A stretch of 38,772 bases of DNA from NCBI GenBank assembly GCA_903845195.1, contig CAIMWO010000057.1, positions 73,186-111,957 of the forward strand, in the 5' to 3' direction. The notes under the pieces were generated by a model, which saw nothing but the letters and a program-made list of their open reading frames with translations, was not told where the DNA came from and did not search any database. The DNA is from an uncultured Phycisphaerales bacterium. Its GTDB lineage: Bacteria > Planctomycetota > Phycisphaerae > WQYP01. The position numbers were made by a program, and so were the translations under genes. The number at the start of each line of letters is the position of its first letter. Position 1 is the first letter of the stretch. Below are positions 1 through 9,182 of the stretch, in pieces.

Positions 1-1
1 A

Positions 2-853
2 GGGGAGTCCGGTTGCGGCAAGACCACAGTCGGCCGGACGATCCTGCGGTTGCTCGAGGCCAAATCCGGAAATATGATCTCCGGTCGCGTCCATTTTGAT
101 GGTCGCGATGTGTTCGCCCTCCACGCCGCCGAACTTCGCCGCCTTCGCCGCAACATGCAGATCGTCTTCCAGGACCCCGTCGGCAGCCTTAATCCCCGCA
201 TGACCGTCGGCTCCATCATTGGCGAACCGATTCTCGTCCACCGCCTTGCCGATCGCTCCATGATTCGCACGCGTGTCGCTCAACTGCTCGATCGCGTCGG
301 CCTGCCGTCGGCTTCGGCCAACCGCTATCCGCACGAATTTTCCGGCGGCCAGCGGCAACGCATTGGCATCGCCCGGGCATTGGCCCTCGAACCCAAGTTC
401 ATCGTCTGCGACGAACCGGTTTCCGCACTGGATGTCTCCATTCAGGCGCAGATCCTCAACCTGCTCGCGGATCTGCAGAAGGATCTCGGCCTCGCATATC
501 TTTTCATCGCGCACAATCTCGCCGTCGTCGAACATTTTTCCGATCGCGTGGCGGTCATGTATCTCGGGCGCATCGTGGAAATTTCCGATAGCCGCGAGCT
601 CTACAAGAATCCCAAGCATCCTTATACGGTCGCGTTACTATCGGCCGTGCCCAAACCCTCCCCGGACAAGACCGGCCAGCGTATCGTCCTCGGCGGCGAA
701 GTGCCCAGCCCATCAAACCCGCCGAGCGGCTGTCCTTTTCACCCGCGTTGCCCCCTCTACGCGAAAGAGAAAGACCAGCGCTGCGTCAATCAAATGCCTC
801 CGCTGGAACAGAAAGGCGCCCCCGGCCACCGCGCCGCCTGTTGGCTCACGTAA
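2..853 (+). CDS. Oligopeptide/dipeptide ABC transporter ATP-binding protein, 5'-truncated by window edge
   Basis: The reading frame is open from base 2, so the gene begins upstream of the window. It starts inside the Walker A motif (GESGCGKTT), followed by a Q-loop region (QIVFQDP), the ABC signature FSGGQRQR, Walker B ([12 protein letters not shown]) and the H-loop (FIAHN). The C-terminus carries the oligopeptide/dipeptide transporter extension, recognisable by [13 protein letters not shown], a further Cys and a final GHRAACW. This is the layout of the DppF/OppF ATPase that powers peptide import at the inner membrane together with a DppD-like partner and two permeases, which would lie upstream. 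The exact substrate cannot be told from this subunit; nickel or sugar-oligomer importers use the same type. Confidence 0.93.
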   Translation, partial: GESGCGKTTVGRTILRLLEAKSGNMISGRVHFDGRDVFALHAAELRRLRRNMQIVFQDPVGSLNPRMTVGSIIGEPILVHRLADRSMIRTRVAQLLDRVGLPSASANRYPHEFSGGQRQRIGIARALALEPKFIVCDEPVSALDVSIQAQILNLLADLQKDLGLAYLFIAHNLAVVEHFSDRVAVMYLGRIVEISDSRELYKNPKHPYTVALLSAVPKPSPDKTGQRIVLGGEVPSPSNPPSGCPFHPRCPLYAKEKDQRCVNQMPPLEQKGAPGHRAACWLT

Positions 854-943
854 GATTTGCACCGTTTTCAACTTATGATTTGAGAATCGTCTTCGCAACG
901 GCGATAATCAAGCGGCAATGTTCATAGTGTGAGGTTTACCCGC

Positions 944-1519
944 ATGGCCGACAATAAAGAACAAATGACCCAGATACTGGAGCAGATCAAGGGCGGCGAT
1001 CAGAAAGCTGCCGATAAGCTCCTGCCTCTGGTTTATGACGAATTCCGCGCCTTGGCTCGCCATTATCTGAATCAGGAACGACCCAACCATACGCTCCAGC
1101 CTACGGCGCTGGTCAATGAAGCCTACATGAAACTGGTCGATCAGACGCGCGTCGACTGGCAGGGTCGCTCCCACTTCTTCGCCGTGGCGGCCCAGGCCAT
1201 GCGGCGCATCCTCGTCGACCATGCTCGTTCGCGTCAGCGTGACAAGCGCGGCGGCGGGCGGGCGCGTGTCGCCCTCGATGAAGCCGTCGCGCTGGCTCCG
1301 GAGAAGGATGAGGATGTGTTGGCGCTGGACGAAGCGCTGGAAAAACTTGCCAAGCTCGACGAACGCCAGGCCAAAGTGGTGGAACTCCGCTTCTTCGGCG
1401 GTCTCTCCGTGGACGAAGTTGCCGAGGCCCTGGGCGTATCCAAACGCACCGTCGAAGGAGACTGGACCTTCGCCCGCGCGTGGCTCTCCCGCGAGTTGCG
1501 CGGCATTGAACCTGGGTGA
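944..1519 (+). CDS. ECF-type RNA polymerase sigma factor, TIGR02999/Sigma70_ECF family
   Basis: A 191-residue protein with sigma region 2 (about residues 20-95, including HYLNQERPNHTLQPTALVNE and RRILVDHAR) and region 4 (about 125-185, with the helix-turn-helix LSVDEVAEALGVSKRTVEGD). The TLQPTALVNEAY and ILVDHARSRQRDKRGG signatures are those of the TIGR02999 ECF subgroup, which is strongly expanded in planctomycetes and acidobacteria. I chose ATG 944, preceded by GAGG about nine bases upstream, over the in-frame GTG at 929. No anti-sigma gene is adjacent. The next gene is a membrane Ser/Thr kinase, and this pairing is common for the subgroup, so phosphorylation-linked control is plausible but not shown. 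Confidence 0.93.
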   Translation: MADNKEQMTQILEQIKGGDQKAADKLLPLVYDEFRALARHYLNQERPNHTLQPTALVNEAYMKLVDQTRVDWQGRSHFFAVAAQAMRRILVDHARSRQRDKRGGGRARVALDEAVALAPEKDEDVLALDEALEKLAKLDERQAKVVELRFFGGLSVDEVAEALGVSKRTVEGDWTFARAWLSRELRGIEPG

Positions 1520-1619
1520 ATAATGCTGCGATTTGTGGTGTCGGATTTCCGGAATAACCAAGCAGCTTTCCCAATTTGAACTTCGATACGCCGATATCTC
1601 TATACCCTGAGACATCCGC

Positions 1620-4589
1620 ATGACCTCTGAACAGTACAACAAGGTCAAAGAAATCTTCCTCGCGGCCTGCGAAAAGCCGCGCGAGGAACAGGCCGCGCTC
1701 GTGACCCAATCCGCTGACGGCGATGAAACCGTGCGGCTTGAGGTGGAGGGACTGCTGGCCGAACACAATCGCGGGCAGGCAGTTATCCCGGATGAACCGC
1801 ATTCGCCGATGAGCAGCCTTCTCTCCCGCGCCGGCATTCATTTATCGCAGGCCGAGCAGGGCGAACCAGTCAACAATCCCGATTCCCTGAGCGCCGGCGG
1901 GGTTCTCGGCGACGCCGACACCGGTTCGCGATCCGGCTTCGTCGATCCCGGTCGTTTCACCGCCGGTACGGTCGTCGCCGGCCGTTACCGCATCATCGAG
2001 CTTCTCGGCAGGGGGGGGATGGGAGAGGTCTATCGCGCCGATGACATCAAGCTCGATCAAACCATCGCTCTGAAGTTTCTTCCCCGCATGTTTTCGCAGG
2101 ACACCAAGTGGCTCGAGCGTTTCCATAATGAAGTGCGCATCGCCCGCCAGGTCTCCCACCCCAACGTCTGCCGCGTGTTCGACATCGGCGAATTCGAGGG
2201 CGAGCAATTCATTTCGATGGAATACATCGACGGCGAAAATCTCGCGTCGCTCCTTCGCCGCATCGGCCGCGTGTCCTACGACAAGGCCATCCAGATCGCC
2301 AAGCAACTCTGCCTCGGTCTGGCCGCGGCGCACGACAAGGGCGTTCTCCATCGCGATCTCAAACCCGCCAACGTCATGATTGACGGTCGGGGGCAGGTGC
2401 GCATTACGGACTTCGGCCTGGCCGCCCCGGTGGATCAGATTCGCAAGGAAGCTCTTCGCGCCGGGACCCCCGCCTACATGTCGCCGGAGCAACTCGCAGG
2501 CAAAGCCATCACCGTCCGGTCAGATGTCTATTGCCTCGGCCTGGTCCTCTACGAAATGTTCACGGGCAAGCCGACGTTCAAAGGCGAAACCCTGCGCGAC
2601 TACATGAAGCTCCATGCCGAATCACTTCCGGAAGCGCCATCGATCACGGTCTCCGATATCAACCCGGATGTGGAGCGTGTCATCCTGCGCTGCCTGGAAA
2701 AGGATCCGCGAAACCGGCCGTCATCCGTGCTGGCCGTCGCCGCCGGCCTCCCCGGCGGTAATCTGCTCAAGGAAATTATCGCTTCCGGCAAGACACCCAG
2801 TCCGGAAGTGGTCGCCGCCGCGGGAGAGTCTTACACAGGATTCCGGCCTGCGCATTCATTGCTTTTTCTGCTTGCCGCGCTGGCGTGCCTCGTGGTCGCC
2901 GTCCTCGTGGCGCCGAACGCCTTTCTTGTGCAGCAGACGATCCAGGAAAAGCCGCCCGCAGTGCTTACGGATAAAGCACGCAGCATCCTCAGCGATCTGG
3001 GATACACCGCGCCGCCGCGCGACTGGAACGGCGCTTTTGCCATCAATGCGGCCTATTACGTTTACGTACAGGACAAACAGACCGGTCCGGACCGTTGGGA
3101 AAGCCTCACGCGTCCGCGGCCGGGTCTCGTCTATTTCTGGTATCGCCAGAGCCCCGAACTGCTCATGCCCTTTCGCTCTGAAGCCATGGCGTTCGAAGAT
3201 GATCCTCCGATCTCGCGTCCGGGTATGATCAACATGCGTCTCGATCCGCTGGGGCGGTTGATCAGTCTGCACGTGCGCCCGGAAGGCGAGACCGCCGACA
3301 TCCCCCTCAGCGATACGCCCGTCACCGCGGCGGCGACATCCACGCAGTCCGGCGCCGGTTCTCAGCCTTCTCCGACTCAACCCGGCCCCATGGATTGGAC
3401 GCCGCTGTTCAGTGCCGCCGGCCTGGATCCCGCCGAATGCCAGAAATACTTCACGCTGACCGAGCCGCGCCATCTTCCGCCGGTCTACGCCGATTCGCGC
3501 ATCGCCATGGAAGGCCATTTTCCCGAAGCACCCAAAGAGACAGTCCGCATCGAAGCCGCCGCGTATCACGGCAAACCCATTTACTTCACCATCATCGGCC
3601 CGTGGCGCGATTCCCAGCTCAGCGTGGAACAGGCGACCATCCTATCCATGGGAACGGCCAACCTTCTCGTACAGACGGTGGTCACGATGTTGCTCCTGCT
3701 CGCCGGCAGCTACCTCGCCTGGCGCAATTACCAGTCCGGGCGGGGCGATCGAATTGGCGCCACCCGCATCTCTATCGCCTTCTTTGCCTTCGGTTTCATC
3801 GTCTGGGTGCTGCGTGCCCATCACGTACCTGATGTGATTCTCGAATTCATCCTCTTCAGCCGCGCCATGGGAAGCACGCTTTTTCCGGTCGCGCTGGTCT
3901 GGATCTTCTACCTTGCCCTGGAACCGTATGTCCGCCGTGCCTGGCCGGAAACCATCATTTCGTGGAGCCGCCTGATCTCCGGACAGTGGAGCGACCCGCT
4001 GGTCGGGCGCGATGCGCTGGTCGGCGGACTCGTCGGTATTACCACGGTGGTCCTCACGCAGATCGAGCTGCTGACGCCGCGGTGGCTCAGCCAGTCCGCG
4101 CCGCTACCCAACGTCGGAGCGATCGTGGCGATGCTGCACTCCGCATCCAATTTCTCCACGATTTTCACCAGCGCCCTCAGCGCGCTTTACTTCGGCCTGA
4201 TACTGCTGCTCTTCCTAACCCTGGTACGCATCATCCTGCAGCGCAAAATCCTCGCAGCCGTCGCCTTCATCATCGTCTTCGTCGCGGCGACTGCGCGTTG
4301 GACGCCCGACAGCTACATGAGCTGGTTGACTCAAACAGTCATCGCGCTGCTCTTCCTTCTGCTTCTAGGTCGCTATGGACTTGTGGCTGTCATCGCCTGC
4401 ATATTGTGCCGCGCCCTGCTCGTCGATTTTCCCATTTCGCCGGATTTCAATCTCTGGTTCTCCACCAGTTCGATCGTCGCCATCCTTTCGGTCTTGGCGA
4501 TTCTTGGCGCCTCCTTCTACACGTCTCTCGGCGGACGGCCGTTGTTCTCGCTGGGCGAACTCGAATCGCCACGAACGCCGCCACCATGA
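1620..4589 (+). CDS. Membrane Ser/Thr protein kinase with large multi-pass C-terminal domain
   Basis: A 989-residue protein. Residues 1-55 form the short helical leader often seen in planctomycete and acidobacterial kinases (here KEIFLAACEKPREEQAALV with the later EVEGLLAEH). The Hanks-type kinase domain spans about 123-380: glycine loop GRGGMGEVYRA (130-140), lysine in IALKFL (K152), catalytic HRDLKPANV (244-252), DFGLA (264-268) and a TPAYMSPE P+1 loop. A first membrane segment lies at about 412-432. It is followed by a long, presumably extracytoplasmic region, and then several hydrophobic segments from about residue 690 to 970, so the C-terminal third looks like a multi-pass membrane domain. 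All catalytic residues are present, so the kinase should be active. The ligand sensed by the C-terminal part is unknown. A run of eight G lies in the glycine-loop codons (2011-2018). Confidence 0.92.
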   Translation: MTSEQYNKVKEIFLAACEKPREEQAALVTQSADGDETVRLEVEGLLAEHNRGQAVIPDEPHSPMSSLLSRAGIHLSQAEQGEPVNNPDSLSAGGVLGDADTGSRSGFVDPGRFTAGTVVAGRYRIIELLGRGGMGEVYRADDIKLDQTIALKFLPRMFSQDTKWLERFHNEVRIARQVSHPNVCRVFDIGEFEGEQFISMEYIDGENLASLLRRIGRVSYDKAIQIAKQLCLGLAAAHDKGVLHRDLKPANVMIDGRGQVRITDFGLAAPVDQIRKEALRAGTPAYMSPEQLAGKAITVRSDVYCLGLVLYEMFTGKPTFKGETLRDYMKLHAESLPEAPSITVSDINPDVERVILRCLEKDPRNRPSSVLAVAAGLPGGNLLKEIIASGKTPSPEVVAAAGESYTGFRPAHSLLFLLAALACLVVAVLVAPNAFLVQQTIQEKPPAVLTDKARSILSDLGYTAPPRDWNGAFAINAAYYVYVQDKQTGPDRWESLTRPRPGLVYFWYRQSPELLMPFRSEAMAFEDDPPISRPGMINMRLDPLGRLISLHVRPEGETADIPLSDTPVTAAATSTQSGAGSQPSPTQPGPMDWTPLFSAAGLDPAECQKYFTLTEPRHLPPVYADSRIAMEGHFPEAPKETVRIEAAAYHGKPIYFTIIGPWRDSQLSVEQATILSMGTANLLVQTVVTMLLLLAGSYLAWRNYQSGRGDRIGATRISIAFFAFGFIVWVLRAHHVPDVILEFILFSRAMGSTLFPVALVWIFYLALEPYVRRAWPETIISWSRLISGQWSDPLVGRDALVGGLVGITTVVLTQIELLTPRWLSQSAPLPNVGAIVAMLHSASNFSTIFTSALSALYFGLILLLFLTLVRIILQRKILAAVAFIIVFVAATARWTPDSYMSWLTQTVIALLFLLLLGRYGLVAVIACILCRALLVDFPISPDFNLWFSTSSIVAILSVLAILGASFYTSLGGRPLFSLGELESPRTPPP

Positions 4590-4621
4590 ACCGCTTCGCC
4601 AGTCCATAGCAAAGGAAATAC

Positions 4622-5458
4622 ATGTCCGCTCCTTCCCGCATCGAAATACCCATGTTTCCCCAGGGCAAACGCATCGCCGTCACCACCAGTTGGGATGATG
4701 GCACGGTCCATGACCGCCGTGTGGTCGCAGGCCTCAATGAACTGGGGATCAAGGGCACGTTCAATCTTAATTCCGGCAACCTGGGAAAGACGAATTGGTA
4801 CGGCTACGTTTCCGCTTCCGAGATCGCCTCGCTCTACGCCGGCCACGAAGTCGCCATCCATACGGTCACCCACCCCTGGCTGGATCGCCTCGACCCCGCG
4901 CAGATTGCCAGTGAAGTCCTCGATGATCGCAAAGCTCTCGAAGAACTCGTCGGCTATCCCGTCCGCGGCATGGCCTATCCTTACGGCACCTACAACCAGC
5001 AGGCCATCGATGTCTTACGTGCCCTGGGAATCGTCTATTCCCGCACGGTTGCCAATCAGGAAAATCCCTGGCCCGTGCGCGAACCGCTCGCCTGGCCGGC
5101 CACAGCGCACATGTTCAACACCCATCCACTCCCTGTCGGCGAGCGCTTCAAAGCATGGCATGACAATCTCCGCGCCTCCGGTCTGTATTACATCTGGGGC
5201 CACGCTTACGAATTTGAGCAATGCAAGGACTGGCCCGCTCTCCAACGCATCTTCCAGCCTCTCGCCGGCCACGCTGACGTCTGGTACTGCACCAACATCG
5301 AGCTCTTCGATTACGAGGATGCCCGCAAACGCATCGTTATCGCCGCGAACCGCAAGACCGTCTTCAACCCCAGCGCCCTGCCTGTCACCTTGAACATCGA
5401 TGGCCAGCTCCGCGACATTCCCGCAGGCCAAACCGTCCCACTGACCGCTGACCACTAA
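4622..5458 (+). CDS. Polysaccharide deacetylase (NodB-homology) family protein
   Basis: A 278-residue protein. The NodB-fold motifs are TTSWDDG (metal- and base-contributing Asp at 25-26), HEVAIHTVTHPWL (H80 and H84 as the H-x3-H metal ligands) and GMAYPYGTYNQ. The C-terminal portion (about 235-278) resembles a small beta domain. There is no signal peptide, so a cytoplasmic location or non-classical substrate is likely. Members of this family remove N-acetyl or related groups from chitin, peptidoglycan or exopolysaccharide, and some act on small molecules. The ATG is preceded by AAAGGA, and the gene begins 32 bases after the kinase, so co-transcription is likely. The true substrate cannot be deduced. 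Confidence 0.87.
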   Translation: MSAPSRIEIPMFPQGKRIAVTTSWDDGTVHDRRVVAGLNELGIKGTFNLNSGNLGKTNWYGYVSASEIASLYAGHEVAIHTVTHPWLDRLDPAQIASEVLDDRKALEELVGYPVRGMAYPYGTYNQQAIDVLRALGIVYSRTVANQENPWPVREPLAWPATAHMFNTHPLPVGERFKAWHDNLRASGLYYIWGHAYEFEQCKDWPALQRIFQPLAGHADVWYCTNIELFDYEDARKRIVIAANRKTVFNPSALPVTLNIDGQLRDIPAGQTVPLTADH

Positions 5459-5476
5459 CCGCCGGCCACTTTTCCT

Positions 5477-5851
5477 ATGCGTATTCCCCGCCCCATTTTC
5501 GATCAGCTCCTCGAAGCCTCCATCGCCGCACTCCCGCCGCAATTCGCCCGCTGGCTCGAGGAAGTCGCCATTGTCGTCGAAGATGAACCCTCACCCCGCC
5601 TCCTCCGCGAAATGGGCATGGAAGATGATGAGGAACTCCTTGGCTCCTTCACCGGCCACGCCATCACCCGCCACAGCATCGACGACACTGGCAGCCTTCC
5701 GCCCCAGATCATGATCTTCCGCAAGCCGCTCATGGATATGTGCCGAAACCGCGAGGAACTCGCAGTGGAAATCCGAAAAACCGTGTTCCACGAACTCGGC
5801 CATTACGCCGGTTTCGATGAAGATGATCTCGAATCCATGGGGTACGGCTGA
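5477..5851 (+). CDS. Minimal zincin-like metallopeptidase family protein (PF06262 type)
   Basis: A 124-residue cytosolic protein. The key motif is FHELGHYAGFDEDDL (H105, E106 and H109, followed by the acidic run at 114-117), which matches the H-E-x-x-H-x-x-G-x-D/E-E/D-x-L signature of the short zincin family often annotated as metallopeptidase family protein. Length is typical for the family. Peptidase activity has not been firmly established for this group, so the catalytic role is inferred from the motif. It starts 18 bases after the deacetylase gene and ends four bases from the convergent prfA stop codon. Confidence 0.87.
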   Translation: MRIPRPIFDQLLEASIAALPPQFARWLEEVAIVVEDEPSPRLLREMGMEDDEELLGSFTGHAITRHSIDDTGSLPPQIMIFRKPLMDMCRNREELAVEIRKTVFHELGHYAGFDEDDLESMGYG

Positions 5852-5855
5852 GCCG

Positions 5856-6950
5856 TTACTTCGCAATCAATGCTGCAAGCTGTTCCTGCCGGTCGTACGC
5901 CTGCAGCGCATTCACGATTGGCTGCAAGTCGCCTGCGATGATCCGCTCCAGCGGGAAGTTCTCGTTGATGCGATGATCCGTGCACCGGTTCTGCGGGAAG
6001 TTATATGTCCGGATCCGCGCACTGCGATCCCCGCTCCCGATCATCTCTTTGCGCGTCGCGGACCGTTCGGCCCGGCGTTTCGAATCGAAATGCTCAAACA
6101 CCCGCGAACGCAGCAGTCGCCACGCTTTCTCGCGATTCTTATGCTGTGAACGCTCTTCCCGCATACGCACGACAATGTTGGTCGGCAAATGCGTCAACTG
6201 CACCGCGGATTCAATCTTGTTTACGCCCTGGCCGCCCGGCCCGCCCGACCGCGAAACGTCTTCCCGCACATCCGCCGGATTGATTACAATTGCCGATTCG
6301 TCGGCCTCCGGCAGCACCGCCACTGTCGCCGCCGATGTATGAATGCGTCCCTGCGTTTCCGTCACCGGCACGCGCTGCACCCGATGCCCGCCGCCCTCAA
6401 ACGCCAGAGCCCGATAGGCCCCCGAACCCTTGATCGACGCCACGAATTCCCGGAATCCCCCCGCGTCGCCCGGCGAAAAATCGAGCACTTCCCACTTCCA
6501 CCGATTGTTCTCGCAATACCGCCGATACATCTCCGCCAGGTCGCCCGCAAAGATCCCCGCCTCGTCCCCGCCGGTCCCCGCGCGAATTTCCAGGATCATC
6601 GATTCGACCGCCATTTCGTCGGCCGAAAGAAATTCCGAAACAATCGCCTCGAGAATCGCATCCCGCGTGGCCTGCAGATCGGCAAGCTCGGATGCTGCCA
6701 GTTCGGCCATCTCCTTGTCAGTACCCGCTGCCAGCTGCTGCGTTTCCTCCAGCGTTTTCTGCGCCGCCTGGAATTCCCGGTGCTTGACCAGTTGCCGGGA
6801 AAGTTTGCCGTGTTCTTTCGCCAGTTCCGTCATCCGCGCCGGCTTCTCCGCCACCGCCGGATCGTTCATCTCCGCCTCAAGCTGCCGATGCCGCTCCGCC
6901 AACCCTTCAAGCTTACTGATCACCGGTTTGTACGCGTCGGGAATCGTCAT
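5856..6950 (-). CDS. prfA: Peptide chain release factor 1
   Basis: A 364-residue protein that reads UAA and UAG stop codons and triggers peptidyl-tRNA hydrolysis on the ribosome. It has the GGQ catalytic motif (residues 239-241 in SGGPGGQGVNK), the RF1 anticodon-like tripeptide PVT (195-197 in VQRVPVTETQGRIHTS), and the conserved EIRAGTGGDEA stretch (121-131). The P-x-T tripeptide distinguishes it from RF2, which has SPF. Length is standard. The start is ATG at 6950. It lies downstream of rpmE but is separated from it by a strong terminator, so it is probably expressed from its own promoter or by read-through. No prmC methyltransferase gene follows within the window. Confidence 0.97.
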   Translation of the reverse strand: MTIPDAYKPVISKLEGLAERHRQLEAEMNDPAVAEKPARMTELAKEHGKLSRQLVKHREFQAAQKTLEETQQLAAGTDKEMAELAASELADLQATRDAILEAIVSEFLSADEMAVESMILEIRAGTGGDEAGIFAGDLAEMYRRYCENNRWKWEVLDFSPGDAGGFREFVASIKGSGAYRALAFEGGGHRVQRVPVTETQGRIHTSAATVAVLPEADESAIVINPADVREDVSRSGGPGGQGVNKIESAVQLTHLPTNIVVRMREERSQHKNREKAWRLLRSRVFEHFDSKRRAERSATRKEMIGSGDRSARIRTYNFPQNRCTDHRINENFPLERIIAGDLQPIVNALQAYDRQEQLAALIAK

Positions 6951-6990
6951 GGCATGCAGCGTCCTTATCGGATGAGGTGATACACGGAAT

Positions 6991-7036
6991 GGAAAAACGA
7001 AGACGCCGTGCCGCTCTTCCGAGCGCTCACGGCGTC
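6991..7036 (-). terminator. Intrinsic terminator after rpmE
   Basis: Read on the minus strand, GACGCCGTG (from 7036 to 7028) pairs with CACGGCGTC (7010 to 7002), with a further inner GC-rich pairing around a short loop, and the stem is followed by TTCGTTTTT. It lies 20 bases after the rpmE stop codon and before the prfA start, so it should end the rpmE transcript. Confidence 0.85.
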
Positions 7037-7056
7037 ATGGGTTTCACCTTCGATCG

Positions 7057-7302
7057 CTATTTCTTCTCGGCAGCCGCCTGATTCGTCGCAGCCTGATTGG
7101 CGGCGAACTTTGCGAACTTCTTCTGGAACCGCTCAACGCGGCCGGCGGTATCCACGAACTTCTGCTTGCCCGTGTAGAACGGATGGCAGACGCCGCAGAT
7201 TTCGACTTCGATGTGTTTCAGCGTCGAACCCGTCTCAAACGTGTTCCCGCAGGCACACCGCACCTTGGCGTAGTTGTAGGTGGGATGGATCTTTTCCTTC
7301 AT
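7057..7302 (-). CDS. rpmE: 50S ribosomal protein L31, zinc-binding form
   Basis: An 81-residue protein beginning [11 protein letters not shown], the usual L31 N-terminus. The zinc ligands are C16, C18, C36 and C39 (CAC and CGVC), so this is the zinc-containing C+ type rather than the zinc-free paralogue made under zinc starvation. The C-terminal tail after [10 protein letters not shown] is extended and Ala/Gln/Asn-rich. The longer in-frame start at 7395 was rejected because the upstream residues are unlike L31 and GAGGA lies correctly before the ATG at 7302. It is part of the large ribosomal subunit near the central protuberance. Confidence 0.96.
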   Translation of the reverse strand: MKEKIHPTYNYAKVRCACGNTFETGSTLKHIEVEICGVCHPFYTGKQKFVDTAGRVERFQKKFAKFAANQAATNQAAAEKK

Positions 7303-7414
7303 GACATTCCTCTTTTTTCCAAGGGCAAATATACCCTCCGGCCATCGGTGCCCTTGTGCCATACAGGCCGGAGAATTCCGTCTCGCAAATCGCAAAACGG
7401 CAATAGCTTAAGTA

Positions 7415-7488
7415 TAGCAGCGCCCGGATTCGAACCGGGGACCTAGGGCTTATGAATCCCTCGCTCTAACCAGCTGAGCTACGCTGCC
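7415..7488 (-). tRNA. tRNA-Met (CAT), probably elongator type
   Basis: Minus strand, 74 nt without encoded CCA. The acceptor stem GGCAGCG pairs with CGCTGCT, with one G-U pair at the end, so it lacks the 1-72 mismatch of initiators. The D arm is GCTC/GAGC, the anticodon loop is TTCATAA, and the T arm is CCCGG-TTCGAAT-CCGGG. There is an A-G mismatch at the base of the anticodon loop (31-39). The CAT anticodon could also be a lysidine-modified tRNA-Ile, but the GGC...GTAGCTCAGCTGGTTAGAGC start favours elongator Met. The discriminator base is A. Confidence 0.92.
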
Positions 7489-7541
7489 CTGCAATCGAGC
7501 CCCAGATATTAGCATATAAGGGCCATTTTCCGCAACCGCGC

Positions 7542-9023
7542 TCATTTCTGCCATTCCCGGGCCCGCGCCAGGGCCTTTTCCCACCATTTTTGACGCTCCG
7601 CAGCTTCGTCCTTCTTCATGATCGGGTGAAATACGCGGTCCACTTTCCAATGCCCTTCCAGATCCACTCGATTCTTCCACACTCCAACGGCCAGGCCCGC
7701 CAGATAGGCGGCTCCGAGCGCCGTAGTTTCTGTCACTCTGGGCCGCACGACCGGTACTCCCAGAAGATCGGCCTGGAATTGCATCAGCAGGTCATTGCGG
7801 GCCGCACCGCCATCCACGCGCAATTCCCGAATCATCACGCCAGAATCTTCCTGCATCACCTTCAGCACATCGGCAACCTGAAATGCAATCGCTTCCAATG
7901 CCGCCCGTGCCAGATGTCCCGCGGTCGTGCCGCGGGTGATGCCCATGATTGTGCCCCGCGCGTAGGGATCCCAGTGCGGGGCTCCCAATCCTGCAAACGC
8001 CGGCACAAGGTACACGCCTCCGCTATCTGGCACGCTGGCCGCCAGTTTCTCGATCTCTTCCGCCGATTTGATGATTCCCAGTCCGTCTCGCAGCCATTGC
8101 ACCACCGCGCCCCCGATGAAGACGCTCCCCTCCAACGCATATTCGGTCTTCTTTCCCTGTCGCCACGCAACCGTGCTCAGCAGTTGATGCCGCGAGGCCC
8201 GGGGTTTATCGCCCACCTGCATCAGCATGAAGCATCCTGTACCATAGGTGTTCTTCGCCAATCCCTCGCGAAAACAGGTCTGCCCGAACAACGCCGCCTG
8301 CTGATCTCCAGCAATTCCCGCAATAGGAATCGTTCTGCCCAGTACGCGCGTTTCGCCATACACCTCACTGCTGGAACGTATCTCCGGCAGCATTGCTGAC
8401 GGGACTCCGAACAACCCCAGCATCTCCGCATCCCACTGCCCGCTCTCCAGATTCATCAGCATCGTCCGCGACGCATTGCTCACATCCGTCACGTGCACCC
8501 GCCCTTCGGTGAGCTTCCACACCAGCCACGAGTCAATCGTGCCAAAAGCCAACTCCCCGCGCTGCGCCTGTTCCCGCGCGCCCTTCACGTGCTCCAGTAA
8601 CCATCGCACTTTGCTTGCCGAAAAATATGCATCAATCACCAGCCCTGTCACCTGCTGCACGCGCTGCGCAAGTCCGCGTGTCTTAAGCTCATCACAGAAA
8701 TCCGCTGTCCTTCGATCCTGCCAGACAATCGCATTGGCGATCGGCTCACCCGTTTTGCGGTTCCACACCACCGTCGTTTCCCGCTGATTGGTGATGCCTA
8801 TCCCCGCGATATCTCCAGCCGTCATCCCCGCCGCCCGCATCGCCTCACTGGCCACCACGCGCGTGGTCTTCCAGATTTCCTCGGGATCATGTTCCACCCA
8901 TCCCGCCTGCGGAAAAACCTGCCGAAATTCGCGTTGCGCCGTCCCCCGCGCCACCCCCTGATCATCGAAGACGATGGCTCGCGAACTCGTCGTCCCCTGA
9001 TCCAACGCCAGAATCGACCCCAT
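7542..9023 (-). CDS. glpK: Glycerol kinase
   Basis: A 493-residue cytosolic FGGY-family kinase that converts glycerol and ATP to glycerol 3-phosphate. The N-terminal phosphate-binding motif is [17 protein letters not shown]; other family signatures are [31 protein letters not shown] and [11 protein letters not shown], and the C-terminal [21 protein letters not shown]. Length is normal. The start is ATG 9023, preceded by GGAG at good spacing (minus-strand AAAGGAGAAGGCG); the longer start at 9053 adds residues foreign to the family. No glpF or glpD lies beside it. It is divergent from the beta-propeller operon, sharing a 159-base intergenic region. Confidence 0.97.
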   Translation of the reverse strand: MGSILALDQGTTSSRAIVFDDQGVARGTAQREFRQVFPQAGWVEHDPEEIWKTTRVVASEAMRAAGMTAGDIAGIGITNQRETTVVWNRKTGEPIANAIVWQDRRTADFCDELKTRGLAQRVQQVTGLVIDAYFSASKVRWLLEHVKGAREQAQRGELAFGTIDSWLVWKLTEGRVHVTDVSNASRTMLMNLESGQWDAEMLGLFGVPSAMLPEIRSSSEVYGETRVLGRTIPIAGIAGDQQAALFGQTCFREGLAKNTYGTGCFMLMQVGDKPRASRHQLLSTVAWRQGKKTEYALEGSVFIGGAVVQWLRDGLGIIKSAEEIEKLAASVPDSGGVYLVPAFAGLGAPHWDPYARGTIMGITRGTTAGHLARAALEAIAFQVADVLKVMQEDSGVMIRELRVDGGAARNDLLMQFQADLLGVPVVRPRVTETTALGAAYLAGLAVGVWKNRVDLEGHWKVDRVFHPIMKKDEAAERQKWWEKALARAREWQK

Positions 9024-9182
9024 CGCCTTCTCCTTTGTGGTGCAGGCTTCCAAGACTGCAGGTACACATTATGACGCAATTGCGGCGTCGTGCAGACCTA
9101 ACATCCGCTTTTCACAGGATTTTCTGGCATTCCAACTCAAATAAGGATAAACTGATCCATTATTCATTTCAGCAGAGGCCTG

